Assembly (NCBI RefSeq): GCF_026016465.1
Contig: NZ_CP100390.1
Location: 62,001 to 126,000 of the forward strand
Direction: 5' to 3'
DNA length: 64,000 nucleotides
From: Alkalimarinus alittae
Lineage (GTDB): Bacteria; Pseudomonadota; Gammaproteobacteria; Pseudomonadales; Oleiphilaceae
Positions 25,700 to 35,047 of the stretch are shown here, piece by piece. Both the position numbers and the translations under genes were made by a program. Every line of letters starts with the position of its first letter. The first letter of the stretch is position 1. The notes below the pieces were generated by a model. It was given only the letters and a program-made list of their open reading frames with translations, ran no database searches and had not been told where the DNA came from.

Positions 25700-26506
25700 A
25701 TGCAACATGTGATGACAGCAGATAAACATCCCAATATTGATGTGGCGCCACCTAAAAAGCATTGGAGCCATTGGATTATCTGGGCGATTGCTTTTTTAAT
25801 TTTGGCTTGGTCTTGGGAGGGAGCAGAGATGCGCCCCGCAAGCTTGGTTAACGATGCCGGAAATATGGCCGAATTCGCTGCAGATTTTTTTCCACCTGAT
25901 TTTTCTCAGTGGAAGCTTCATTTAAGTGAAATGCTAATAACGATTCAAATTGCAATTTGGGGAACGGTATTAGCCGTTATTTTGGCTATCCCTCTCGGCA
26001 TTATGTCTTCTGAGAATATTGTTCCTTGGTGGGTTTATCAACCAACGCGGCGAGTTATGGATGCCTTTCGTGCCATTAACGAAATGGTCTTTGCTATGTT
26101 GTTTGTTGTGTCCGTTGGGTTAGGCCCATTTGCGGGTGTCTTAGCCTTATTTATTCATACAACAGGGGTATTGGCAAAGCTTTTCTCTGAGGCTGTAGAA
26201 GCAACTGATAAGGGGCCTGTTGAAGGCATTAGAGCCACTGGCGCCTCAGGTTTACAAGAAGTGATTTATGGTGTGATTCCGCAGGTTTTACCTCTCTGGA
26301 TCTCATACTCTCTTTATCGCTTTGAGTCGAATGTCAGGTCCGCTACCGTGCTTGGTATGGTTGGAGCGGGTGGTATCGGCGTTATTTTATGGGAAAGTGT
26401 TCGAGGCTTCATGTTCGCTGAAACCTGTGCCGTGATGATTGTCATCATTGCCACTGTAACCCTGTTAGATATGTTATCTCAGCAGATCCGTAGACAGTTT
26501 ATATAA
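25700..26506 (+). CDS. phnE: Phosphonate ABC transporter permease PhnE
   Basis: A 268-aa inner-membrane permease with about six helices and the EAA-type loop that contacts the ATPase: [15 protein letters not shown] followed by GVIPQVLP. The ATG at 25700 is preferred over the in-frame TTG at 25682, since AAAGAGA lies seven bases before it; the ATG at 25712 is also possible. It completes the transporter; only one phnE copy is present. Confidence 0.92.
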   Translation: MQHVMTADKHPNIDVAPPKKHWSHWIIWAIAFLILAWSWEGAEMRPASLVNDAGNMAEFAADFFPPDFSQWKLHLSEMLITIQIAIWGTVLAVILAIPLGIMSSENIVPWWVYQPTRRVMDAFRAINEMVFAMLFVVSVGLGPFAGVLALFIHTTGVLAKLFSEAVEATDKGPVEGIRATGASGLQEVIYGVIPQVLPLWISYSLYRFESNVRSATVLGMVGAGGIGVILWESVRGFMFAETCAVMIVIIATVTLLDMLSQQIRRQFI

Positions 26507-26537
26507 AACCAAAAACCTTGAAAAAGGTTTTTGGTTT
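26506..26537 (+). terminator. Hairpin after phnE
   Basis: A perfect 14-bp stem (26506-26519 with 26524-26537) with a 4-base loop begins at the phnE stop codon; its 3' arm contains runs of T. It may end or attenuate the phnCDE transcript before the phnF promoter. Confidence 0.6.
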
Positions 26538-26545
26538 ATCAGGAT

Positions 26546-26574
26546 TGTCTAGACATCTATACCTCTAGACAAGG
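26546..26574. promoter_or_regulatory. Predicted PhnF operators upstream of phnF
   Basis: TGTCTAGACA (26546-26555) repeats the phnC operator exactly, and a second CTCTAGACAAG lies at 26564-26574. This indicates that PhnF represses both its own operon and phnCDE. Confidence 0.65.
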
Positions 26575-26616
26575 TTAAGGGAATTATGATCGCTAGAGAG
26601 TGGGGAGATCTGGTAC

Positions 26617-27318
26617 ATGGCCGTTTACTTAGAGGTCGCTGAAGCACTAGAGAGTGACATCAGAAATCATTTTGATAGTGGGCAGTTTCTACCATCTGAA
26701 ATGGAATTAGCCGAACGGTTTTCGATTAACCGCCATACCTTGCGAAGAGCGGTTGATGAGCTGGTCAATGCGGGGTTGTTATTACGACAGCATGGTAAGG
26801 GCACCATGGTGGTAGACAATAAAATTGAATATAGCCTTAGATCCAAAGGTCGATTTACTGAGTCCCTTGAAGATATAGGTCTACAGGCAAGTTGTGAGGT
26901 GATTTCTATACGTGAAATATCCGCAGATATTAAATTGGCTAAACGGATGTGGGTGGAGGTAGGTACTCCCATTACTCATATCGAAACAGTCCGTTGTATT
27001 GAGCAAGCCCCCGTCTGTTTGATTAGTCATTATTTAGTATCCCATTTATTGCCGGGTATTGCTCAGACGTTTAAGGAAGGCTCATTACATCAGTGGATAG
27101 AGATGCAGTATCAGAAAAAAATAAGGCGAGACCAAAGTTTGATTGGTGCCAGCCTTCCTACAAGAGCGGAGGCATTACAACTGAAATGCTCTCGTAGTTT
27201 ACCTCTGATCATTGTTCGTTCGAACAACAGGTTAAAAGAGAGTAATGAGATTATTGAATATTCAGTTTCAAGAAGCCGGTCTGACGTTTTTGAAATGAAA
27301 ATTAACCCAGAAGAGTAA
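26617..27318 (+). CDS. phnF: PhnF, GntR/HutC-family regulator of phosphonate use
   Basis: A 233-aa repressor: the N-terminal winged helix (residues about 5-70) includes LPSEMELAERFSINRHTLRR, nearly the same as E. coli PhnF (FEVNRHTLRRA). The C-terminal UTRA ligand domain includes CLISHYLVSH and ends with SVSRSRSDVFEMKI. The inducer in this family is probably a phosphonate-pathway compound. It lies between the transporter genes and the C-P lyase genes, with its own promoter and operator upstream. Confidence 0.9.
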   Translation: MAVYLEVAEALESDIRNHFDSGQFLPSEMELAERFSINRHTLRRAVDELVNAGLLLRQHGKGTMVVDNKIEYSLRSKGRFTESLEDIGLQASCEVISIREISADIKLAKRMWVEVGTPITHIETVRCIEQAPVCLISHYLVSHLLPGIAQTFKEGSLHQWIEMQYQKKIRRDQSLIGASLPTRAEALQLKCSRSLPLIIVRSNNRLKESNEIIEYSVSRSRSDVFEMKINPEE

Positions 27319-27343
27319 TGGCTTAGCCGTTAGGACATTTGAA

Positions 27344-27841
27344 ATGACACTAGATGTTAAAAAGCAGGCTGCTGACACACAGAAAGTGGATAAAACTCCG
27401 CGTCAGCAATGGATGAGCGTGCTATCCAAGGCACCTGTTGATGAACTTGAACGTCGTTGGAAGGCAATGGAGCATCCGCCAAAAACGAGGTTTATTCGAA
27501 CGCCTGAAATAGGGCTAATGATGGTACGTGGTCGTGCTGGAGGTAGTGGAACGCCCTTTAACTTAGGTGAAATGACTATGACTCGTTGTGTGGTTGAGCT
27601 AGAAAATGGCACATCAGGGTTTGGCTACGTTAAGGGTCGGAGCAAGCGACATGCAGAGCTGGCGGCCTCGTTTGATGCGCTCTTACAAGATACGAACGAG
27701 CATGATCTAAGCCAGCATGTCGAGCTAGTGGACGGTTGGTTAAAGCCACTTCATAAAGCTTGGCAGGCGGCACGAGATAAGCGTTCAAAGGCTGCGGCCT
27801 CTACAAAAGTTGATTTCTTTACGATGGTGAGAGGGGAGTGA
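27344..27841 (+). CDS. phnG: C-P lyase core subunit PhnG
   Basis: A 165-aa subunit of the PhnGHIJ core complex that makes ribose-1-phosphonate-5-triphosphate and cleaves the C-P bond. It shows the PhnG pattern RQQWMSVLSKAP, then PEIGLMMVRGRAGGSGTPFNLGE and a GYVKGRSKRHAELAA stretch. It is 25 bases after phnF and ends inside the phnH start region. Confidence 0.95.
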   Translation: MTLDVKKQAADTQKVDKTPRQQWMSVLSKAPVDELERRWKAMEHPPKTRFIRTPEIGLMMVRGRAGGSGTPFNLGEMTMTRCVVELENGTSGFGYVKGRSKRHAELAASFDALLQDTNEHDLSQHVELVDGWLKPLHKAWQAARDKRSKAAASTKVDFFTMVRGE

Positions 27842-27843
27842 CA

Positions 27844-28515
27844 ATGCAATCATCTATAGCACCTGAGAGTCATGGCGCAATTAATACGCAGGGTTTGTGG
27901 CATGGGTTTCAGAATGAGGTCATTGATGCACAGCATTGCTTTAGAAAAATTATGAAGGCGATGTCTGAGCCAGGTTTTTTGGTGACACTTGAGCCACTCA
28001 ACACCACTGGCAATATTTCATCCGCAACGTTTAGTGTGGCATTGACGTTAATTGATCAAGATATTTCAGTGTGGGTTTCACCTCAACTATCAAGCCGCGA
28101 ATTTATTGATAACTTACGCTTTTATTGCGGTTGCCGGCTGACATCATCACCACTCGATGCCGATTTTGTATTTATTAAATTATCGGAATGGCAAGACCTT
28201 GAAAGCTATAAGCAAGGTACAGAAGAGTACCCTGATCGCTTTCCAACGTTGATTATTGAATCTGAGGGGTTGCAGGAAAAAGGTGATATTGAGTTGCGAG
28301 GCCCGGGTATTAAAGGCCTTCGATCTGTTGGTATTACCGGTATTCATCAGCAGCATATTGATCTTTTAAAGAATAACCAGCAGCGCTTTCCTATGGGGTA
28401 TGACTTTATTTTTACCCATGCAGATCAGTTAATGGCGTTACCTAGAAGCACTCAGTTAACCCAATCTAATGTGGTGGAGTCAAGTATCAATAAGGGAGCG
28501 TCATCATGTATGTAG
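27844..28515 (+). CDS. phnH: C-P lyase core subunit PhnH
   Basis: A 223-aa PhnH: the FRKIMKAMSEPGFLV motif near the N-terminus and GPGIKGLRSVGI with QRFPMGYDFIF toward the end are diagnostic. It is the dimeric structural subunit of the core complex. The ATG at 27844 follows the phnG stop directly; a GTG two codons earlier is possible. It overlaps phnI by ten bases. Confidence 0.95.
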   Translation: MQSSIAPESHGAINTQGLWHGFQNEVIDAQHCFRKIMKAMSEPGFLVTLEPLNTTGNISSATFSVALTLIDQDISVWVSPQLSSREFIDNLRFYCGCRLTSSPLDADFVFIKLSEWQDLESYKQGTEEYPDRFPTLIIESEGLQEKGDIELRGPGIKGLRSVGITGIHQQHIDLLKNNQQRFPMGYDFIFTHADQLMALPRSTQLTQSNVVESSINKGASSCM

Positions 28516-29630
28516 CGGTTAAAGGCGGCGAAAAAGCAATTGATAACGCTCACCAACTATTAGCTGAGCAGCGTCGAGGTGATCGAGACATTGCTGAGTT
28601 GTCAGTTAAGCAGATTATGCAGCAGTTGAAGTTAGCCGTTGCTCGAGTAATGACAGAAGGTTCACTTTATGACCCTGAGCTTGCTGCGTTGGCGATTAAA
28701 CAGGCAAGTGGAGATTTAGTTGAAGCTATCTTTTTACTTCGGGCCTACCGAACAACGTTACCAAGATTAGGTCAGTCAGAGCCTATTGAAACGGCTGATA
28801 TGTCTATAGATCGCCGTATTTCAGCAACTTATAAAGACTTACCAGGTGGTCAGGTATTAGGCCCAACGTATGATTATACGCACCGGTTGTTGGATTTTAA
28901 ATTATTAGCCGAAGAGCAGACCCTTGATATGGCTCAGCCTATGAGTGATGTCAGCGCCTGTGAGTTTAAGGAACCTGAAGCCCTTGTTGAGGGCTGCCCT
29001 CGTGTTCTCGACTTGTTGAATCATGAAGGGTTGATTGAGTCAGCTTCTAGTCCATCTATGTCTTCAGCAACAGAAACGGATATCACACGAGAGCCATTAT
29101 CTTTTCCGACGAATCGGGCTGCTCGTTTACAGTCATTAGCGCGAGGTGATGAAGGGTTTTTACTGGCCTTGGGTTACTCAACTCAGCGAGGTTATGGTCG
29201 CAATCACCCCTTTGCCGGAGAGATTCGCATGGGAGAAGTCGCTGTTGAGATAGTACCTGAAGAATTAGGTTTTACCGTAGAGGTTGGCGATATTGAAGTC
29301 ACTGAGTGTGAAATGATAAACCAGTTCAGTGGTTCTAAAACCGAAGCACCCCGTTTTACCCGAGGTTATGGATTAGGGTTCGGTCAGTGTGAACGTAAGG
29401 CCATGTCAATGGCGTTGGTTGACCGATCGCTTCGAGCAAAAGAGTTAGGGGAAGAACAATCATCAGCAGCACAGGATGAGGAGTTCGTACTTTCACACTG
29501 TGACAATGTCGAAGCGAATGGGTTTGTATCTCACCTTAAGTTACCTCATTACGTTGATTTTCAGTCAGAGCTTGAATTGCTGAGGCGGCTTCGTAAGGAG
29601 TTCTCGGCAAGTAAGGAGGTTGTATCATGA
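28506..29630 (+). CDS. phnI: C-P lyase core subunit PhnI
   Basis: A 374-aa PhnI (slightly longer than the 354 aa in E. coli), starting MYVAVKGGEKAIDNAH with YRTTLPRLG and ARGDEGFLLALGYSTQRGYGRNHPF. PhnI is the nucleosidase-type subunit that, with PhnG, PhnH and PhnL, displaces adenine of ATP with phosphonate. A Ser/Ala-rich insertion (about residues 178-195) accounts for the extra length. It overlaps phnH and phnJ. Confidence 0.95.
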   Translation: MYVAVKGGEKAIDNAHQLLAEQRRGDRDIAELSVKQIMQQLKLAVARVMTEGSLYDPELAALAIKQASGDLVEAIFLLRAYRTTLPRLGQSEPIETADMSIDRRISATYKDLPGGQVLGPTYDYTHRLLDFKLLAEEQTLDMAQPMSDVSACEFKEPEALVEGCPRVLDLLNHEGLIESASSPSMSSATETDITREPLSFPTNRAARLQSLARGDEGFLLALGYSTQRGYGRNHPFAGEIRMGEVAVEIVPEELGFTVEVGDIEVTECEMINQFSGSKTEAPRFTRGYGLGFGQCERKAMSMALVDRSLRAKELGEEQSSAAQDEEFVLSHCDNVEANGFVSHLKLPHYVDFQSELELLRRLRKEFSASKEVVS

Positions 29631-30526
29631 GTGAAGCCATACAGGGTTATAACTTTGCTTATCTTGATGAGCAAACCAAGCGAATGATCAGAAGAGGGCT
29701 TCTTAAAGCCATTGCTATTCCGGGCTATCAGGTACCTTTTGGCGGACGTGAAATGCCGTTGCCTTATGGTTGGGGAACGGGTGGCATCCAGCTTACGTCG
29801 GCGGTTATCGGTGATGATGATACGTTAAAGGTTATTGATCAGGGCGCAGATGACACCACGAATGCCGTGAGTATTCGTCGTTTCTTTGTTAAAACAACAG
29901 GGGTTAAAACAACCGAAAAAACAGCAGAGGCGACGTTAATTCAAACCCGTCACCGCATTCCTGAAACGGCCTTGAAAGAAGACCAAGTGATTGTGTTTCA
30001 GGTTCCCATTCCAGAACCGTTGCGTTTTATTGAGCCGAGTGAAACTGAAACGAGAAAGATGCATGCTTTGCAGGAATACGGTGTGATGCATGTAAAGCTA
30101 TATGAAGATATTGCTCGTTATGGCCATATTGCGACGACTTATGCATATCCCGTTAAAGTGAATGGTCATTATGTGATGGACCCATCGCCTATCCCTAAAT
30201 TTGATAACCCTAAATTAAGCGAGTCTCCAGCGTTGCAGTTATTTGGTGCGGGCCGAGAAAAAAGGCTTTATGCGGTTCCTCCTTATACCCGTGTAGAGAG
30301 TCTTGATTTCGAAGACCACCCCTTTGAAATTCAGACATGGGATGAACAGTGTGATATTTGCGGTTCAAACAACAGCTTTCTTGATGAGGTGATAACGGAT
30401 GACCAAGGTGGAAGAGTTTATATCTGTTCAGATACAGACTACTGCCACTCTCGATCAACACAAACCGTTTTGAAGGAAACCTCAGCATCCAATAAAACCA
30501 ACGCACCGGAGATGACCTGTGAATAA
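29627..30526 (+). CDS. phnJ: C-P lyase catalytic subunit PhnJ (radical SAM)
   Basis: A 299-aa PhnJ, the radical-SAM enzyme that breaks the carbon-phosphorus bond. It keeps the cysteine pattern C-x2-C-x21-C-x5-C near the end (CDIC, then YICSDTDYC), which holds the [4Fe-4S] cluster and the catalytic thiol in E. coli PhnJ. The conserved front part GYNFAYLDEQTKRMIRRGLL and PYGWGTGGIQLT is intact. The C-terminus after the cysteines is about 20 residues and overlaps the phnK start. Confidence 0.96.
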   Translation: MSEAIQGYNFAYLDEQTKRMIRRGLLKAIAIPGYQVPFGGREMPLPYGWGTGGIQLTSAVIGDDDTLKVIDQGADDTTNAVSIRRFFVKTTGVKTTEKTAEATLIQTRHRIPETALKEDQVIVFQVPIPEPLRFIEPSETETRKMHALQEYGVMHVKLYEDIARYGHIATTYAYPVKVNGHYVMDPSPIPKFDNPKLSESPALQLFGAGREKRLYAVPPYTRVESLDFEDHPFEIQTWDEQCDICGSNNSFLDEVITDDQGGRVYICSDTDYCHSRSTQTVLKETSASNKTNAPEMTCE

Positions 30527-31349
30527 TGCAATGACGGATTTTGTGCAGACTGCTGATCAGGCCATCCAAATGCAAGATGACCAGCCATTACTGACCGTTG
30601 AAGGGTTAACCAAGTTATATGCACCAGGCAAAGGCTGCATGGATGTGGATTTCAACCTTTATCCTGGCGAGGTGCTGGGTATTGTGGGTGAGTCAGGGTC
30701 AGGTAAAACCACATTACTTGAAACGCTTTCTGCGCGTTTACAACCTGACAGTGGCGGTATTCGATACCATCAAAAAGAAGGTTCCGTTGCAGATATTTAT
30801 AGTATGAGTGAGTCGCGAAGACGACAACTTTTAAGGAGTGACTGGGGGGTTGTACACCAGCATCCACGAGATGGGCTGAGAATGAATGTAAGCGCCGGAG
30901 CCAATATTGGTGAACGTTTAATGGCCGTAGGTCATCGACATTACGGAGATATACGAAGCGTTGCACTTGAATGGTTAAAAGCGGTTGAAATTGACGAAAG
31001 CCGAATCGATGACCAACCAAGAACATTCTCAGGAGGGATGCAGCAACGCCTTCAAATCGCTAGAAACCTAGTGACCAGTCCCCGCTTGATTTTTATGGAT
31101 GAGCCAACGGGTGGGCTTGATGTGTCAGTGCAAGCAAGATTGTTGGACTTGTTACGCAACCTTGTTATGGAGCTTCAGTTGTCAGTCATTATTGTGACTC
31201 ATGACCTAGCGGTCGCTCGGTTATTAGCCGATCGGCTGATGGTGATGAGGCGAGGCCGTGTCGTAGAGCAAGGGCTTACTGATCAAATACTGGATGACCC
31301 GCAGCATCCTTATACTCAATTGCTGGTTTCATCAGTATTGACCCCTTAA
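30519..31349 (+). CDS. phnK: C-P lyase ABC-type ATPase PhnK
   Basis: A 276-aa ABC ATPase with Walker A GESGSGKTT, signature FSGGMQQR and FMDEPTGGLDVS. It binds the PhnGHIJ core rather than a membrane permease. The GTG at 30519 overlaps phnJ. The first 23 residues are an extra lead before the conserved LLTVEGLTKLY, so a later start (ATG at 30531) is possible. Confidence 0.95.
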   Translation: MNNAMTDFVQTADQAIQMQDDQPLLTVEGLTKLYAPGKGCMDVDFNLYPGEVLGIVGESGSGKTTLLETLSARLQPDSGGIRYHQKEGSVADIYSMSESRRRQLLRSDWGVVHQHPRDGLRMNVSAGANIGERLMAVGHRHYGDIRSVALEWLKAVEIDESRIDDQPRTFSGGMQQRLQIARNLVTSPRLIFMDEPTGGLDVSVQARLLDLLRNLVMELQLSVIIVTHDLAVARLLADRLMVMRRGRVVEQGLTDQILDDPQHPYTQLLVSSVLTP

Positions 31350-31352
31350 CAA

Positions 31353-32069
31353 ATGGATGAAGTGATTCACATGACTGTAATGATTGATGTTCAGAATCTA
31401 TCAAAGCAATTCACATTGCATAACCAAGGTGGGATTAATTTCACTGTATTGGATGACGTAAGTTTTAATGTCAGACGTGGCGAATGTGTTGCGCTACATG
31501 GCACATCAGGTAGTGGGAAAAGCACACTGATGCGCTCATTGTATGCTAACTACAAACCACAAACAGGGGCGATTTGGGTGCATAACGGCGTTCAAACAAT
31601 TGATATTGCCAACGCAGAACCCCGGCAGATTATGCGACTAAGAGAGCATACGATCGGTTATGTTAGCCAGTTTCTGAGAGTGATACCCAGAGTGAGTACC
31701 TTAGATGTGGTAATGGAACCTTTACGAATGAAAGGGGCTGGGAGTGATGAAGCTGAAGCGCGAGCGGCTGCATTATTGAGACGACTAAATGTACCAGAGC
31801 GTCTTTGGGCGCTGGCGCCTTCGACGTTTTCAGGTGGTGAGCAGCAACGAGTGAATATTGCTCGAGGGTTTATTTCAGACTATCCGATATTACTGCTAGA
31901 CGAACCAACGGCATCGCTGGATAGCAAAAATCGAGATGTTGTCGTTGAGATGATTTGTGAAGCAAAAAATAAAGGCACCGCGTTAGTTGGCATATTTCAC
32001 GATGAAGAGGTGCGTTCAGAGGTAGCAAACCGTTTGATCGACCTGACTAATAGAACAGACGTAGAGTAA
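31353..32069 (+). CDS. phnL: C-P lyase ABC-type ATPase PhnL
   Basis: A 238-aa ABC ATPase with Walker [10 protein letters not shown], signature FSGGEQQR and Walker [13 protein letters not shown]; the start of the conserved domain ([16 protein letters not shown]) matches PhnL. It works with PhnI and with PhnK in the C-P lyase complex. Three Met codons occur within the first ten residues (31353, 31371, 31380); the first is given, but the third fits the family best. Confidence 0.94.
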   Translation: MDEVIHMTVMIDVQNLSKQFTLHNQGGINFTVLDDVSFNVRRGECVALHGTSGSGKSTLMRSLYANYKPQTGAIWVHNGVQTIDIANAEPRQIMRLREHTIGYVSQFLRVIPRVSTLDVVMEPLRMKGAGSDEAEARAAALLRRLNVPERLWALAPSTFSGGEQQRVNIARGFISDYPILLLDEPTASLDSKNRDVVVEMICEAKNKGTALVGIFHDEEVRSEVANRLIDLTNRTDVE

Positions 32070-32075
32070 AGCACT

Positions 32076-33221
32076 ATGAATAAGATGATATTAACCAATG
32101 CTTCTGTTGTGACCCCCACTGAAATGTTTAAGGGTACCGTTGTTGTTGGCGAAGATGGGATGATTGAAGACATTTCACAATCAACCTCTCAGGTAAAAGG
32201 GGCGATTGACTGTGAAGGTGATTTTTTGGTGCCAGGGCTGGTAGAACTTCATACGGATAATTTGGAAAAATATTTTACCCCAAGACCTGGTGTAACGTGG
32301 CCTTCACGCTCAGCGGTTGTGACCCACGATGCGCAGATAGTCGCATCGGGTATTACCACTGTGTTTGATGCATTATCGTTGGGGGATGTGGTTCATGGCA
32401 GTAGCCGCCTAAAAAACCTCGAAGATATGATAGGCGCTCTAAAATTAGCAGAAGATGAAAATGTTCATCGAGCTAACCACTACCTCCATCTTCGTTGCGA
32501 GGTGAGTTATGCCGGAGTCTTGGAGTTGTTTGATGCTCTGGTTGATCATCCAATGGTTCATCTCGTGTCGGTGATGGATCACTCACCTGGGCAGCGCCAA
32601 TTTGTGAAAGAAGAGAAGTATCGAGAATATTATCAGGGTAAATATGGTTTTAGTGATGAGCAGTTAGTGGCGTTTATTCGTAAACAAAAGGAGGCGAGTG
32701 CCCTGTATAGTGCTTCATCACGTCACTCTATTGTAGATCGTTGCCACTTGAATGATATTCCACTTGCTAGTCATGATGATGCCACTATTGCTCATGCCGA
32801 TGAGGCGCGAGACAACCGAATGACAGTAGCTGAATTTCCGACCACCGTTGAGGCCGCTAAAGCGTCTCATCAACATGGCCTGAGTGTTTTAATGGGGGCG
32901 CCTAATATCGTAAGAGGGGGGTCTCATTCCGGTAATGTTGCGGCTAAAGAACTGGCTGAAAACGGGGTGCTAGATATTCTTTCATCTGATTATTATCCCG
33001 CTAGCATGATGGATGCAGCATTCAAGCTAGCTAAGCTTGAAAATGGTTACGATCTACCCAAAGCGATTAAAACGGTTACTGATACACCTGCAAAATCAGT
33101 GGGGCTCAGTGATAGGGGGGCTATTGAAGTGGGTAAACGAGCAGATTTGGCTTGGGTCAAATCTGAGGGAGATCATCCTTTGATCAGGCATGTCTGGAAT
33201 AAAGGCCTTAGGGTTTATTAA
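32076..33221 (+). CDS. phnM: PhnM, alpha-D-ribose 1-methylphosphonate 5-triphosphate diphosphatase
   Basis: A 381-aa amidohydrolase-superfamily enzyme that removes diphosphate from the ribose phosphonate triphosphate intermediate. Metal-site marks are VPGLVELHTDNLEKY early, SHDDATIAHA in the middle, and the later DILSSDYYPASMM. It begins six bases after phnL. Confidence 0.95.
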   Translation: MNKMILTNASVVTPTEMFKGTVVVGEDGMIEDISQSTSQVKGAIDCEGDFLVPGLVELHTDNLEKYFTPRPGVTWPSRSAVVTHDAQIVASGITTVFDALSLGDVVHGSSRLKNLEDMIGALKLAEDENVHRANHYLHLRCEVSYAGVLELFDALVDHPMVHLVSVMDHSPGQRQFVKEEKYREYYQGKYGFSDEQLVAFIRKQKEASALYSASSRHSIVDRCHLNDIPLASHDDATIAHADEARDNRMTVAEFPTTVEAAKASHQHGLSVLMGAPNIVRGGSHSGNVAAKELAENGVLDILSSDYYPASMMDAAFKLAKLENGYDLPKAIKTVTDTPAKSVGLSDRGAIEVGKRADLAWVKSEGDHPLIRHVWNKGLRVY

Positions 33222-33269
33222 TGCTAAGGTACCCATTAAATAATAATGATAAGTTAAAAAGCTAGGTTA

Positions 33270-33872
33270 ATGGCGATGATAAATGAGCATGGAAGACTAT
33301 TTTATCTGATGGGTGCATCGGGGTCAGGTAAGGATTCAATCTTATCGGGTTGCCGAGAGCGCCTTTCTAATGAGGGACTCTATCGGGACTTGCGTTGTTT
33401 TATAGCACACCGCTATATCACTCGAAGGCCTGAGTTACGAGGCGAGAATCATGTCTGGCTGAGTGACGAAGAGTTTAGTAGGCGAGTAGAAAGTCAAGCA
33501 TTTTCAATGTATTGGAAGGCTAATAACTTTTCTTATGGTGTGGGTGTAGAGGTAGATAATTGGTTAGCCAATGGCATAAACGTTATTCTTAACGGGTCGA
33601 GAGGCTACTTACCCAGCGCAATGGAAAAATACTCAAATGCTATAGTGCCTGTACATATTCACGTTGACCCTAATGACTTGAGAGCCAGATTAATTAAGCG
33701 CGGTCGTGAATCGGCAGAAGAAATCGAAAAACGAATTGAACGAGCCAAAAAATTAAATGAAGGACTGGGCTCGTATGTGCAAACCATTGATAATAATGGT
33801 TCCTTGTCTGCAGCCGTTGACTCGTTCTTCGATATTATGAACACAGAGTGTTGCGGTGTCACCGCACTATAA
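33270..33872 (+). CDS. phnN: PhnN, ribose 1,5-bisphosphate phosphokinase
   Basis: A 200-aa guanylate-kinase-like enzyme with P-loop GASGSGKDS and the ENHVWLSDEEF and ANNFSYGVG segments of PhnN. It phosphorylates ribose 1,5-bisphosphate to PRPP, draining the C-P lyase product into nucleotide metabolism. The start ATG at 33270 lies 48 bases after phnM. Confidence 0.93.
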   Translation: MAMINEHGRLFYLMGASGSGKDSILSGCRERLSNEGLYRDLRCFIAHRYITRRPELRGENHVWLSDEEFSRRVESQAFSMYWKANNFSYGVGVEVDNWLANGINVILNGSRGYLPSAMEKYSNAIVPVHIHVDPNDLRARLIKRGRESAEEIEKRIERAKKLNEGLGSYVQTIDNNGSLSAAVDSFFDIMNTECCGVTAL

Positions 33873-33890
33873 TGCGGGAGGTTGTTGCCA

Positions 33891-34655
33891 ATGAACTTAA
33901 GATTTCAGGGTACGGGTGATGCTCGTCAGGTTCCCGTTTATGGCTGTGACTGTAAAAGCTGTTATTTAGCTAGAGTCGATAAGACTAAGCGACGCGGCCC
34001 TTCTGGCCTATTGCTTGAAACAGACAGTGTGACGTTATTATTAGATGCTGGGCAGACTGATTTGGCTGAGCGTTTCCCGCCTGATACGTTAACAGGTATT
34101 TTATTGACCCATTATCATATGGATCATGTTGCAGGGCTTTTTCACCTTCGGTGGGGGGTCAATACACAGATTCCTGTTTGGGGGCCTAATGATGAAAATG
34201 GCTGTGATGACCTTTTTAAACACCCTGGAATTCTTGATTTTAAGTCGCCCTTAGAAGCATTTAGCATGATTTCTTTTGGTCGACTTAATATTACTCCTAT
34301 CCCACTTAACCATTCAAAACCTTGCCTAGGCTTCTGCGTGGAACATGAAGGTCAAAAATTTGCTTATCTGACAGATACCGTTGGTCTTCCAGACAACAGT
34401 CGAGATTTTTTAGCAGAGTGGAACGCAGATACTTTAATTATTGATTGCTCTCACCCGCCACAGAACTATGGTAGTGAGGTTGAAAAAGCGTTGAACCATA
34501 ATGACTGGAGAATGGTTGAGTTGATTATTTCTCAGTTAAATCCTCGTCACACTTGGTTAACACATATCAGTCACGAAATGGATGAATGGTTGCTGAACAA
34601 TAAACTGCCATTTGGTGTCTCCGTCGCTTATGATGATTTGACCCTTGAAATGTAA
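33891..34655 (+). CDS. phnP: PhnP, cyclic phosphate phosphodiesterase
   Basis: A 254-aa metallo-beta-lactamase-fold enzyme with the metal motif LTHYHMDHVAGLF and the Cys-rich N-terminal zinc site CDCKSC. It opens 5-phosphoribosyl 1,2-cyclic phosphate made by C-P lyase. I start at the ATG at 33891, preceded by GGAGG at 33877-33881, rather than a TTG nine bases upstream. It ends the cluster; phnO is absent. Confidence 0.93.
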   Translation: MNLRFQGTGDARQVPVYGCDCKSCYLARVDKTKRRGPSGLLLETDSVTLLLDAGQTDLAERFPPDTLTGILLTHYHMDHVAGLFHLRWGVNTQIPVWGPNDENGCDDLFKHPGILDFKSPLEAFSMISFGRLNITPIPLNHSKPCLGFCVEHEGQKFAYLTDTVGLPDNSRDFLAEWNADTLIIDCSHPPQNYGSEVEKALNHNDWRMVELIISQLNPRHTWLTHISHEMDEWLLNNKLPFGVSVAYDDLTLEM

Positions 34656-34764
34656 TCATTAACGGGTCTGTTCTTCCTTCAAGGGAGGGGCGCTAGGTCG
34701 CTCATTATTGTAGATGATCTAACAACGTCTTGGGTTATTAGATATTTAGAAATGTGGTGGGATG

Positions 34765-34947
34765 AAAAGCAAAAAAAAGCGGTAAACATGACGCCGAACG
34801 TTAGTCATGTTTACCGCTATACGATAGGGCTAATATTGTAGGGAGGCCCTTATAAAAATCTTCGAAAGAAACGACATAAACGGCCTGAAGGTTTATGTCG
34901 TTTCTCTCTTTTGAAAAGATGAGTCTATAGTAAGAGGGGGTGGGGCG
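34765..34947. repeat. 183-bp direct repeat, right copy (double terminator)
   Basis: This is the partner of 22956-23138. Here the block sits between the end of the plus-strand phn operon and the end of the minus-strand gene at 35048. Its two outward hairpins with T-tracts are therefore correctly placed to end both, so this is the likely original location. The rest of 34656-35047 shows no gene. Confidence 0.9.
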
Positions 34948-35047
34948 TACTGTAATCGTCCATAGGGCGTATTAAGGGCGTAAAATTTGTATTTGAACAC
35001 ATTAATGATGCTTTAGCGTGTATGAGCGTCAACGACTCGGTATGGGA

